DNA of 64,000 bases from assembly GCF_002286975.1 (NCBI RefSeq), contig NZ_NSKB01000002.1, forward strand, positions 186,001 to 250,000, written 5' to 3'. The notes under the pieces were generated by a model. That model was not told the origin of the DNA, searched no databases, and saw nothing but the letters and a program-made list of their open reading frames with translations. Source of the stretch: Halomonas salipaludis. GTDB lineage: Bacteria; Pseudomonadota; Gammaproteobacteria; Pseudomonadales; Halomonadaceae. Made by a program: the position numbers and the translations under genes. This document shows positions 1 through 7,438 of the stretch, one piece after another. The first letter of the stretch is position 1; each line of letters opens with the position of its first letter.

Positions 1-2349
1 CGCCCCGGTCAACCAGGCCACCAGCGCCTCGCGGAAGCTGGCCAGGAAGTCCGCCCGCTCCTCAGTCTCGCCCATGAAGAACGAGAAGCCGGTGTAGAGG
101 CCTCGCGCATAGGCCGACCAGCCGCCGTAGTGCTCGCCGGCCAGCCGCATGGCACGCTCCAGCGCGGCGGCGAAGGCCGCCTCGTCGAGCCAGTTCAACT
201 GGCGTGCGGCGATCGCCAGATCCACCGCCTGGGCAACGTCCCAGGCGGTCATGTCGATGTCGTTGCAGCCATCCTCGTTGTCGCGCACCCGGGCCAGCCG
301 CAGCAGATGGTTGCGCTCCTCCTCGCCGCAGTCGTCGGATTCCAGGGTGGCGATCTCGGAGGCCAGCCGCGCAGCATTGAGGGTATAGGGAGCGTAGTTG
401 ATCTGATACTCCTGGCGGTCGCCGGAACCGAGCAGAAAATCAAGAAACTCGGCCACGCTTTCGGGGCCATGCAGACCGTAGTGGCCGTCGAGCCACTCGC
501 GGATCGCCTCGCACTCGCGGGGGCTCTCGGGCAGCGGATCGCTCCAGGCGCTGGTATTGAGCGGACCGACCAGGGCCAGTGCGGTGAAGCGCGGCAGGCT
601 GGGGCGATCGCCGGGCTCATGCCAGGCGCCCGGCGTCCAGTCCAGCCAGTGGAAGGGGCTGCCGGGATCGTCGCGGTGCCAGCAGATCTCATGGCTCAGC
701 AGCGGTCCGTCGCCGTCGGGCAGTACGCTTTCCCAGGCGGCCCAGGCGCTCAGCAAGCGTCGCGCATCGGGGTAGAAGCGGCACAGCACGCCGCGCAGCG
801 ACTCGGCCTGGTCGGCAAGCGCCGCGGCGTCGAATTCGTCGCTATCCAGCGTCATCTGCAGGTAGAAGGCGTATTTCTCGGCCATATGAATGGTCGCCGC
901 GTGACGGCTGCAGGCGGCCAGCGCGTTGCGCTGAGCCACTGCCGCTGGCTGCGGTTCGCCGAACGGGGTATGGGTCCTGGGCAGCGCCGAGTGGCTAGCA
1001 TCGGCGGCCAACTGATTGAGGTGATGGGCCTGGGCCGGCAACCAGTAGCGGCGCAGCCCGTCGGCGCCGTCATCGGGAAACAGCCCCAGGGTCTCGCGCA
1101 GGTAGCCGCGGGCATCGTCGCGTCGTGCAGCACTCGGCGGCAGTGCGATGCCCTGGCGGAAGAGCAGGTCCGGCTCGCGGATCGAGGCCAGTGCCAACAC
1201 CCAATGACGCGGCCCGCTGCGCCAGGCGCGCATCGCCGCCCGGCTACGCTCGCGCAGCGGCTCTTCGAGCAGGCCGGCCAGCGGCTCGCGCCAGGGACTC
1301 GCCGGCGACTGCAGCAGCAGCGCCCAGTCATGCGCCACTTCACCGCTCAAGTCACGCCCGTCGAACAGGCTGCGACCGCGCTGGTAGGCGTTGACCAGCG
1401 CCAGCCAGTCACTATAGCGCCGCGACAGCAGATCCAGGGCATGGCCGGCAAAGTCCTCGGCCTCCTGCTGGCTGAGCCACTCCAGGCACCAGCCGGCATA
1501 GGCCAGCTCGACCAGTCGCAACCAGTCCCAGGCCGCCCACTCCAACGGCTCGCCACGCGCCACGAAGGTCAATAGCACATGCCCGTAGGGCTTGGCATCC
1601 TGCAGACCGGCCAGCCACGCCTGGCGCTGGTCGGCGTCCTGCTCGAGCAAGCGGCTGGCATCGAGGTCCCAGCCATAGCGGTCGCCCTGCCCGGCCAGCC
1701 ACAGCATCAGGCGGATCAGCTCATCGCGGTCATGCACCTGCCATACCTCGCCGAGCCAGGCGGCGACATCGGGCCAGTCGAGCCCCGGGCTCGGCGGCAG
1801 CGCCAGGGTCGGGGCGAAGGCCGCACGCAACCGCCATACCGACTCCCCCGGGGCGCTCGGCCACAGTGCAGCCAGCGGCTCGCGACGCGCCAGGCGGGCG
1901 ACAAGCATTTCCCAGGTCACGCCATCGCCGTCCTGCTCGAGGCGCGCCAGGGCCTCGCAGGCCTCATAGAAGCCATCGTCGCCGCGCACCCAGCCCTCGC
2001 CGCTGCGCACCGCCAGCAGCGCCTTGAGCCAGTCGTCGAGGTCGCGATGGTGAGCACAGATCTCCTCCCCCAGCCGCTTGACCCAGGCGTGCACCTGCTC
2101 GCCGGGCAGCCAGCCCGCCGCTGACGCCAGCGCCAGCAGCTCCAGGGCGTCGAGCTGGCACAGCGGATTGGGCTGGCCCGGGGCGAACGCCTCGAGCAAC
2201 CGCCAACCCAGCTCGCTGCGCTCCTCGACCCCGAGGTGCACCAGTCGCTCGCCGGCCAGCTCCGCCGACACCGCCGTCGGGTCAGGCTCGAAGGCCCAGC
2301 CACACAGCACCAGTTGTTGCGCCCACCAGGCATTCAGGGGATCGACCAA
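1..2349 (-). CDS. DUF1266 domain-containing protein, C-terminus beyond window
   Basis: An open frame of 783 codons runs off the left edge, so the C-terminus is missing. The start is TTG at 2349-2347 (LVDPLNAWW): an in-frame TGA lies just upstream, and GAGGTGAG sits a few bases before the TTG. Two stretches look like the DUF1266 signature, which pairs a WD..R/A pattern with a following helix: one around WDLVRLVELAYAGW in the middle, and one near the cut end (TAWDVAQAVDLAIAAR followed by a Tyr/Trp-rich GGWSAYARGL segment). No signal peptide or membrane segment is seen, so a cytoplasmic protein is likely. The function of the family (E. coli YbeR/YbeU-like) is unknown to me. The dense Arg/Trp/Ser-rich readings on the opposite strand are shadows. 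The family call is moderately sure; the frame and start are well supported. Confidence 0.75.
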   Translation of the reverse strand, partial: MVDPLNAWWAQQLVLCGWAFEPDPTAVSAELAGERLVHLGVEERSELGWRLLEAFAPGQPNPLCQLDALELLALASAAGWLPGEQVHAWVKRLGEEICAHHRDLDDWLKALLAVRSGEGWVRGDDGFYEACEALARLEQDGDGVTWEMLVARLARREPLAALWPSAPGESVWRLRAAFAPTLALPPSPGLDWPDVAAWLGEVWQVHDRDELIRLMLWLAGQGDRYGWDLDASRLLEQDADQRQAWLAGLQDAKPYGHVLLTFVARGEPLEWAAWDWLRLVELAYAGWCLEWLSQQEAEDFAGHALDLLSRRYSDWLALVNAYQRGRSLFDGRDLSGEVAHDWALLLQSPASPWREPLAGLLEEPLRERSRAAMRAWRSGPRHWVLALASIREPDLLFRQGIALPPSAARRDDARGYLRETLGLFPDDGADGLRRYWLPAQAHHLNQLAADASHSALPRTHTPFGEPQPAAVAQRNALAACSRHAATIHMAEKYAFYLQMTLDSDEFDAAALADQAESLRGVLCRFYPDARRLLSAWAAWESVLPDGDGPLLSHEICWHRDDPGSPFHWLDWTPGAWHEPGDRPSLPRFTALALVGPLNTSAWSDPLPESPRECEAIREWLDGHYGLHGPESVAEFLDFLLGSGDRQEYQINYAPYTLNAARLASEIATLESDDCGEEERNHLLRLARVRDNEDGCNDIDMTAWDVAQAVDLAIAARQLNWLDEAAFAAALERAMRLAGEHYGGWSAYARGLYTGFSFFMGETEERADFLASFREALVAWLTGA

Positions 2350-2519
2350 GACTCACCTCGATATGACGAAAGACGGCAATGCATAAATCGGCGCCTAGTG
2401 TAGCCGAAAGCGTACAGGGCGCCGATGGTTCGGGGTCAATTGAATATTGAGCGTTTTATATATTGCACACCTCGTCAATTATGATAACAATCGTCGACAT
2501 CGTTCCCTCAGGAGGCCCC

Positions 2520-3971
2520 ATGCCCATATCCTCTCTTCCCGATCTGATGATCGACAAGGCGTTCATCGCCGGCGCCTGGCGCGACGCCGAGCGACGCTTC
2601 GCCGTGACCAACCCGGCCAGCGGTGAGGTGCTTGCCGAGGTGCCCGACCTCGATGCCGAGGCCGCACGCGACGCGGTGGCCGCGGCCGAGGCGGCCTGGC
2701 CGGTGTGGCGCAAGACCCCGGCCAAGCAGCGCAGTGCGCTGCTGCGCGCTTGGTTCGAGGCGATCATGGCCCACCAGGAGGACCTGGCGCGGTTGATGAC
2801 CCTGGAGCAGGGCAAACCGCTCGCCGAGTCCCGCGGCGAAGTCGCCTACGGCGCCAGCTTCATCGAGTTCTACGCCGAACAGGCCAAGCGCATGGCCGGC
2901 GAGACCCTGCCCAGCCACGGCGCCGACAAGCGCCTGCTGGTGCTGCGCGAGCCGGTCGGCGTGGTCGCCGCCATCACCCCGTGGAACTTCCCGCTGGCGA
3001 TGATCACCCGCAAGTGCGCCCCAGCACTGGCCGCCGGCTGCCCGGTGGTGATCAAGCCCGCCGAGGCCACCCCGCTGACCGCCCTGGCCCTGGCACGCCT
3101 CGCCGAGCAAGTCGGCTTTCCTGCCGGCCTGCTCAACGTGGTCACTGCTGAGAAACCAGCTGCCATCGGCGAGGTACTGACCAGCGACCCGCGAGTGCGC
3201 AAGGTCTCCTTCACCGGTTCCACCCCGGTGGGCAAGAGACTGCTGGCACAGTGCGCCAGCACGGTCAAGAAGGTCTCCATGGAGCTGGGCGGCAATGCGC
3301 CGTTCATCGTCTTCGATGACGCCGACCTCGACGCCGCGGTGGAGGGCGCCATCGCCTCCAAGTTTCGCAACGCCGGCCAGACCTGCGTATGTACCAACCG
3401 CTTCCTGGTCCAGGACGGCGTCTATGACGCCTTCCTCGAAAAGCTCGCTGCCCGGGTCGCCGAGCTCCAGGTCGGCGACGGCCTCGACGAGGGCGTGATG
3501 CAGGGCCCGCTGATCAATGCCGCGGCGGTGGACAAGGTCCAGTCGCATATCCACGATGCCCTGGAGAAAGGCGCGCGGCTGGTATGTGGCGGCGAACCGC
3601 ATGCCCTCGGCGGCACCTTCTTCCAGCCCACCGTGGTCGCCGACGTCACCGCCGAGATGCGCGTGGCCCGCGAGGAGACCTTCGGCCCGCTGGCTCCGGT
3701 GTTTCGCTTCGACACCGACGAGCAGGCCATCGCCATGGCCAACGCCACCGAGTTCGGGCTTGCCGCCTACTTTTATGCCCGCGACTATCGGCGCATTTGG
3801 CATGTCATGGAGAGCCTGGAATATGGCATGGTAGCGGTCAATGAAGGTCTGCTTTCCACCGAACTTGCGCCATTCGGTGGCGTCAAGGAGTCAGGCCTGG
3901 GCCGTGAAGGGTCGCACCACGGCCTGGATGACTTCACTGAACTAAAATACGTATGCATCGGCGGCCTTTGA
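2520..3971 (+). CDS. gabD: succinate-semialdehyde dehydrogenase (NADP+)
   Basis: Oxidises succinate semialdehyde to succinate, the last step of GABA degradation; glutarate semialdehyde is a possible second substrate. It is a 483-residue aldehyde dehydrogenase, about the length of E. coli GabD. Visible motifs are PWNFP near residue 160, the catalytic Glu in ELGGNAPF and the nucleophile Cys289 in GQTCVC. The second Cys (291) matches the redox-switch cysteine known in some SSADH enzymes. The start at MPISSLPD is chosen because AGGAGG stands just before it; an in-frame upstream ATG at 2463 lacks such a site. gabT follows after 34 bases, so the two form an operon. The 170 bases upstream are AT-rich from about 2440 and probably hold the promoter, but I cannot assign clear -35/-10 boxes. 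Confidence 0.95.
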   Translation: MPISSLPDLMIDKAFIAGAWRDAERRFAVTNPASGEVLAEVPDLDAEAARDAVAAAEAAWPVWRKTPAKQRSALLRAWFEAIMAHQEDLARLMTLEQGKPLAESRGEVAYGASFIEFYAEQAKRMAGETLPSHGADKRLLVLREPVGVVAAITPWNFPLAMITRKCAPALAAGCPVVIKPAEATPLTALALARLAEQVGFPAGLLNVVTAEKPAAIGEVLTSDPRVRKVSFTGSTPVGKRLLAQCASTVKKVSMELGGNAPFIVFDDADLDAAVEGAIASKFRNAGQTCVCTNRFLVQDGVYDAFLEKLAARVAELQVGDGLDEGVMQGPLINAAAVDKVQSHIHDALEKGARLVCGGEPHALGGTFFQPTVVADVTAEMRVAREETFGPLAPVFRFDTDEQAIAMANATEFGLAAYFYARDYRRIWHVMESLEYGMVAVNEGLLSTELAPFGGVKESGLGREGSHHGLDDFTELKYVCIGGL

Positions 3972-4005
3972 TCGCCCACGACGCCTTTCCAAGGAGACAG
4001 GTTTG

Positions 4006-5304
4006 ATGAATAACGCACAGCTCAACGACCTCAAGCAACGCTATGTCGCCAATGGCGCCGCCAGCCCAGCGACCCAGTTCGCCGATCGCGCCGAGAATGC
4101 GCTGATCTGGGATGCCGACGGCAACCGCATCATCGACTTCGCCGGCGGCATTGGCGTACTCAATATCGGCCACCGCCACCCCAAGGTGGTCGAGGCAGTC
4201 AAGGCGCAACTGGACAAGGTAATGCACACCTGCCAGACCGTGATGCCCTACGAGGGCTATGTGAAGGTGGCCGAGAAGCTCAGCCAGATCACCCCGGTGC
4301 GCGGTCACGCCAAGGTGATGCTGGCCAACTCCGGTGCCGAGGCGCTGGAGAACGCCGTCAAGGTTGCCCGCGCCGCTACCGGCAAGAACAACGTGATCTG
4401 CTTCGACGGCGGCTACCACGGCCGTACCTTCATGACCATGGCCATGAACGGCAAGGTCGCGCCCTACCAGACAGACTTCGGCAGCATGCCGGGCAATGTC
4501 TTTCGCGCGCCCTTCCCGGTGCCCTACCACGGTGTCAGTGAAGACGAAGCCCTGCGTGGCTTGAAGATGGCGCTCAAGACCGACGCCAATCCCAAGGACA
4601 CCGCAGCCATCGTGCTCGAGCCGGTACTCGGCGAAGGCGGTTTCTACCCGGCGCCGACCAGCTTCCTCAAGGCGATCCGCGAGATATGCGACGAGCACGG
4701 CATCCTGATGATCATCGACGAAGTACAGTCCGGCTTCGGTCGCACCGGCAAGATGTTCGCCATCGAGCATAGCGGCGTCGAACCGGACATCATGACCATG
4801 GCCAAGAGCATGGCCGATGGCATGCCAATCTCTGCGGTAGTGGGTACCGACAAGGTAATGGACGCCTCCGGCGGCAACTCGCTGGGCGGCACCTACACCG
4901 GTAGTCCGGTCTCCTGCGCCGCGACCCTGGCGGTACTCGAGGTCTTCGAAGAGGAGAACATCCTCGCCAAGAGCAACGCCCTGGGCGACAAGCTGGCCAA
5001 GCGCTTCGCCACCTGGCAGCAGGATTTCGACTGCATCGACAACGCGCGCAACATGGGCGCCATGGCGGCCTTCGACCTGGTATCCGACAAGGCCAACCAC
5101 ACTCCGGACGCCGACCTGGCCGCGGCGCTGTGCAAAAAAGCCCGCGAGAACGGCTTGATCCTGCTCTCCTGCGGCATGTACGGCAACACCATCCGCTTCC
5201 TGATGCCGGTGACCATCGAAGACGAGATCCTGGAAGAGGGATTGTCGATCATCGAATCCTGCCTCAAGGAACTGGTCGGCCAAAAGGCCGGCGCCACCGC
5301 CTAA
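4006..5304 (+). CDS. gabT: 4-aminobutyrate--2-oxoglutarate aminotransferase
   Basis: PLP enzyme that moves the amino group of GABA to 2-oxoglutarate, making succinate semialdehyde for the GabD encoded just upstream. At 432 residues it has the usual length of class III omega-aminotransferases. The PLP lysine is Lys267 in MAKSMADG, and the conserved IIDEVQSGFGRTG block precedes it. The ATG at 4006 is preferred over the TTG one codon earlier because AAGGAG at 3991 is better spaced from it. A strong terminator closes the two-gene unit at 5331. Use of GABA as carbon and nitrogen source, or of GABA formed from polyamines, is the likely role. Close relatives also act on 5-aminovalerate, and sequence alone does not separate these. 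Confidence 0.94.
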   Translation: MNNAQLNDLKQRYVANGAASPATQFADRAENALIWDADGNRIIDFAGGIGVLNIGHRHPKVVEAVKAQLDKVMHTCQTVMPYEGYVKVAEKLSQITPVRGHAKVMLANSGAEALENAVKVARAATGKNNVICFDGGYHGRTFMTMAMNGKVAPYQTDFGSMPGNVFRAPFPVPYHGVSEDEALRGLKMALKTDANPKDTAAIVLEPVLGEGGFYPAPTSFLKAIREICDEHGILMIIDEVQSGFGRTGKMFAIEHSGVEPDIMTMAKSMADGMPISAVVGTDKVMDASGGNSLGGTYTGSPVSCAATLAVLEVFEEENILAKSNALGDKLAKRFATWQQDFDCIDNARNMGAMAAFDLVSDKANHTPDADLAAALCKKARENGLILLSCGMYGNTIRFLMPVTIEDEILEEGLSIIESCLKELVGQKAGATA

Positions 5305-5330
5305 GCCCATTCTGGCGTCGCCACTACCCG

Positions 5331-5363
5331 CCGCCCGGCTGATCGCAGCCGGGCGGTTTTTTT
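5331..5363 (+). terminator. rho-independent terminator of gabD-gabT
   Basis: A perfect 10-bp GC-rich stem (CCGCCCGGCT with AGCCGGGCGG) around the loop GATCGC is followed at once by seven T. It lies 26 bases after the gabT stop. Confidence 0.93.
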
Positions 5364-5417
5364 GGTGATATCCTTGCCCTGGCTTTGCACGACACTGCCT
5401 GCACCCAAGGACATCCG

Positions 5418-6011
5418 ATGCTTCGCACCCTCTCGCTGCTGCGCTCGCTGCACGGCGCCCATCACTCGCTGGCGGACGCCCGCGCCACCGTTCAGCGCGC
5501 CTGCGACTACCGCTGGCTGCGCGGGGCCATGGCCGGCGGCCATGTCAGCGAGTCGTCGCAACCGCTAGCCGATGGTACGCCCTGCATGACCCTCACCCAG
5601 CTGTTTTCGGCCACCGCAGGGCGACTCAGCGGAGGTAACTGGCCGGCTGACGCCGAGGCTCGTGAGCGCTGCCGGGTCGAGGGCGCCCACGCCTGCCGCG
5701 CCGCCGGCGCGCCGGCCTATCGTACCCTGGAGAGCCTCTCCCAGGGGCTGGTACACGGTGCCATGTCGGTGCTCAAGGATGCCGCCCGGTTCGATTATCT
5801 GCTCGAACAGCAGGCGCTACGGCTGACCTGGCGCCGCCCCCAGCGCCTCGAGGGCGCACTCGCAGCGCTGGCCGCCCGCCGGCTTGGCCAGGCGCCCCAG
5901 GGCGTCTTCGTGCTCGCCTTGAGAGTGCCCGGGCGCGAGCTGAACCACGCCGCTGACGGCGAATGGCTCGACCAGCAGCTGGATCGCTATCGCAAGCTGC
6001 TACGCCGCTGA
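5418..6011 (+). CDS. hypothetical protein
   Basis: A 197-residue protein I do not recognise. It is rich in Ala, Leu and Arg, lacks a signal peptide or clear membrane helix, and reads as a compact helical cytoplasmic protein. The start at MLRTLSLLRSLHGAH is chosen for the AAGG a few bases before it; an in-frame ATG 11 codons upstream (MHDTACTQ) would sit close to the gabT terminator. No catalytic motif is apparent. It stands alone between the gab terminator and a convergent stress-protein gene. Codon use matches its neighbours, so I take it as a real, probably lineage-specific gene. No function is proposed. Confidence 0.6.
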   Translation: MLRTLSLLRSLHGAHHSLADARATVQRACDYRWLRGAMAGGHVSESSQPLADGTPCMTLTQLFSATAGRLSGGNWPADAEARERCRVEGAHACRAAGAPAYRTLESLSQGLVHGAMSVLKDAARFDYLLEQQALRLTWRRPQRLEGALAALAARRLGQAPQGVFVLALRVPGRELNHAADGEWLDQQLDRYRKLLRR

Positions 6012-6054
6012 CCCCTTGCCGGACATAGCACCAATCTCCCAAGCCTGAACGCAC

Positions 6055-6078
6055 ACCGCCCGGCACGGGCCGGGCGGT
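6055..6078. terminator. hairpin between convergent genes
   Basis: A perfect 10-bp stem (ACCGCCCGGC / GCCGGGCGGT) with loop ACGG lies between the plus-strand gene ending at 6011 and the minus-strand gene ending at 6102. It has no T run on either side, so it may only slow polymerase or protect 3' ends. Confidence 0.5.
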
Positions 6079-6101
6079 GATTAGCTACTAGCGCGGCTAT
6101 C

Positions 6102-6344
6102 TCAGCCGCTGCGCACCTTGGAGATCACCCATAGCAGCAACACCGCACCCACCGTGGCGGTCACCAACGAGCCGATGAAGCCACCGGACTGCAGCCCCAG
6201 CAGGCTGAACAAGAAACCACCGATTACCGCCCCGACGATCCCCACACCGATGTTACCGAGGATACCGAAGCCACCGCCACGCATGATGTTGCCGGCAATC
6301 CAGCCCGCCAGACCACCAATGATCAACCACAGAATCAATCCCAT
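6102..6344 (-). CDS. GlsB/YeaQ/YmgE family stress-response membrane protein
   Basis: An 80-residue inner-membrane protein of the family once called transglycosylase-associated proteins. The sequence is almost wholly hydrophobic and glycine-rich, with three predicted helices: residues 3-20, 27-48 and 55-75. The family signature W-I-A-G-N-I-M-R-G-G-G near residue 15 and the G-x-x-G-x-x-x-G repeats are plain. A good AGGAG precedes the ATG at 6344. Members are induced by general stress in several bacteria, but their mechanism is not known. It is convergent with the unknown gene upstream and about 60 bases downstream of the DUF924 gene on the same strand, so weak co-transcription is possible. Confidence 0.88.
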   Translation of the reverse strand: MGLILWLIIGGLAGWIAGNIMRGGGFGILGNIGVGIVGAVIGGFLFSLLGLQSGGFIGSLVTATVGAVLLLWVISKVRSG

Positions 6345-6403
6345 CGTGTGTCTCCTTCATCCATTGAATCATGCCGCATGCGCTCGCCCGCGGCGTGAGT
6401 GCC

Positions 6404-6946
6404 TCAGAACGACGAGCCAGGCTGTTCGAGAAAGGCCAGCTCCGCCGCCGTGGAGTCGCGCCCCAGTATGGCATTGCGATGGGGGTAGCGGCCAAATCGC
6501 GCAATGATATCGCGATGCTGGTGCTCGAAGCGCAGGTTCTCCTCGAGGCCCGGCTGGTCGAACAACCGCAGCGCCTGGTCGTGCACCTTGAGCGACTCGC
6601 TGTGCATATAGGGCATGTACAGGAAGGCGCGCCAGGCGACATCAAGGTGGCGGTCGCTGCCCTGGGCCACGGCTTCCTGGGCCAGCACCAGGGCCATGCC
6701 GTCATTGGCGAAGGCCGCTGGCGTATCGCGATGCACATTGCGCGAGAACTGGTCGAGCACGATGATCTCGGCCAGCCGACCGCGCGCCGACAGCCGCCAC
6801 TCCCACAGCTCCCCGCGGCCCGTCGCCTCGAGCAGTGCGCCAAAGCGCCCGGCGATGGCCGCGTCGAGCGCGGTATCCTTGCGGAACCACTGTGCGGGGG
6901 TCAGTTCGTCGAACCAGAACACCAGTACGTCATCTGCATCGGCCAT
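6404..6946 (-). CDS. DUF924 family protein
   Basis: A 180-residue soluble alpha-helical protein of the DUF924 family (TPR-like fold). Hallmarks visible are VLVFWFDEL near the N-terminus, WFRKDTALD, the IIVLDQFSRNVHRDTPAAFAND block around residues 60-80, and RYPHRNAILGR near the C-terminus. The start MADADDVL at 6946 has AAGGAG at good spacing; an in-frame start 23 codons upstream would add an unconserved leader. The biochemical role of the family is not established. The gene lies back to back with the small membrane-protein gene at 7068, so the roughly 120 bases between them should hold both promoters. Confidence 0.9.
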   Translation of the reverse strand: MADADDVLVFWFDELTPAQWFRKDTALDAAIAGRFGALLEATGRGELWEWRLSARGRLAEIIVLDQFSRNVHRDTPAAFANDGMALVLAQEAVAQGSDRHLDVAWRAFLYMPYMHSESLKVHDQALRLFDQPGLEENLRFEHQHRDIIARFGRYPHRNAILGRDSTAAELAFLEQPGSSF

Positions 6947-7067
6947 GCCATCTCCTTTATCGCCGTGGCCCCGCTGCAGCTGCAGGAGGCAGTTGCTATC
7001 ATCAGAGCCCGCCACTCACCGGGGGTTCCCCCGCGCTCATAGCCCAAGCTTACGTCAAGGAGTCACG

Positions 7068-7253
7068 ATGGCCACCCAGGAGCTGCTGGAAATGTCGCTG
7101 TTCGTCTTCAACCTGGTCGGACTGGTGGTATGTCTCGTCGGCCTCAGCCTGGCGCGACGGCGCCGACGCCGCCCGCTGGGCTACGGCATCGCCGTGCTCG
7201 GCTTCCTGATTGCTGCGATACCCATGCTGGCACAGCTCTTCGGCAATCCCTAA
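7068..7253 (+). CDS. small two-helix membrane protein
   Basis: A 61-residue protein with two hydrophobic helices (about residues 9-29 and 39-58) joined by an Arg-rich turn (ARRRRRRP), which suggests a helical hairpin with the basic loop in the cytoplasm. AAGGAG stands seven bases before the ATG. I do not recognise a family. The ribosome site, the clean membrane pattern and the ending exactly before an AT-rich regulatory stretch make it a believable small gene. It is not clearly part of an operon, as the symporter gene starts 185 bases later behind its own leader. Confidence 0.6.
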   Translation: MATQELLEMSLFVFNLVGLVVCLVGLSLARRRRRRPLGYGIAVLGFLIAAIPMLAQLFGNP

Positions 7254-7275
7254 GCCAACAGCGTAGACGCAAATA

Positions 7276-7299
7276 TTTCGTAAACTTACCGAATAAAAT
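7276..7299. promoter_or_regulatory. possible operator shared with the zwf leader
   Basis: A 24-base AT-rich element 140 bases before the symporter gene. It matches the element at 59130-59152 in front of zwf in 21 of 24 aligned positions, with the common core AACTTACCG followed by ATAAAAT. Repetition of so long a motif in two leaders of sugar-related genes suggests a common regulator; which one is unknown. Confidence 0.4.
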
Positions 7300-7438
7300 C
7301 GCCAACATACGACCAAAGGCGAATGTGAGAATCGTGTCACCTAACTAAAATCACGTCACCGGAAATGTCTCGCATTTACTTCGGTGATCTCGACGAGAAA
7401 GCGTCGCAACATTCACGCCAACCGCAAGGTGACCCATC

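Noticed and set aside
130-1575. 481-codon open frame on the plus strand
   Set aside because: It lies opposite the DUF1266 gene; its composition (Gln/Gly/Ala-rich) is that of an antisense shadow in high-GC DNA, and it has no family features.
2508-3803. 431-codon open frame antisense to gabD
   Set aside because: Shadow of gabD; the plus-strand reading is a complete aldehyde dehydrogenase. Similar long shadows opposite gabT, ycjX, sucA, sdhA, gltX, nagE, nagF and rnb were dropped for the same reason.
6055-6078. Strong rho-independent terminator
   Set aside because: Stem is perfect but no T run is present on either strand; listed only as a hairpin of moderate confidence.
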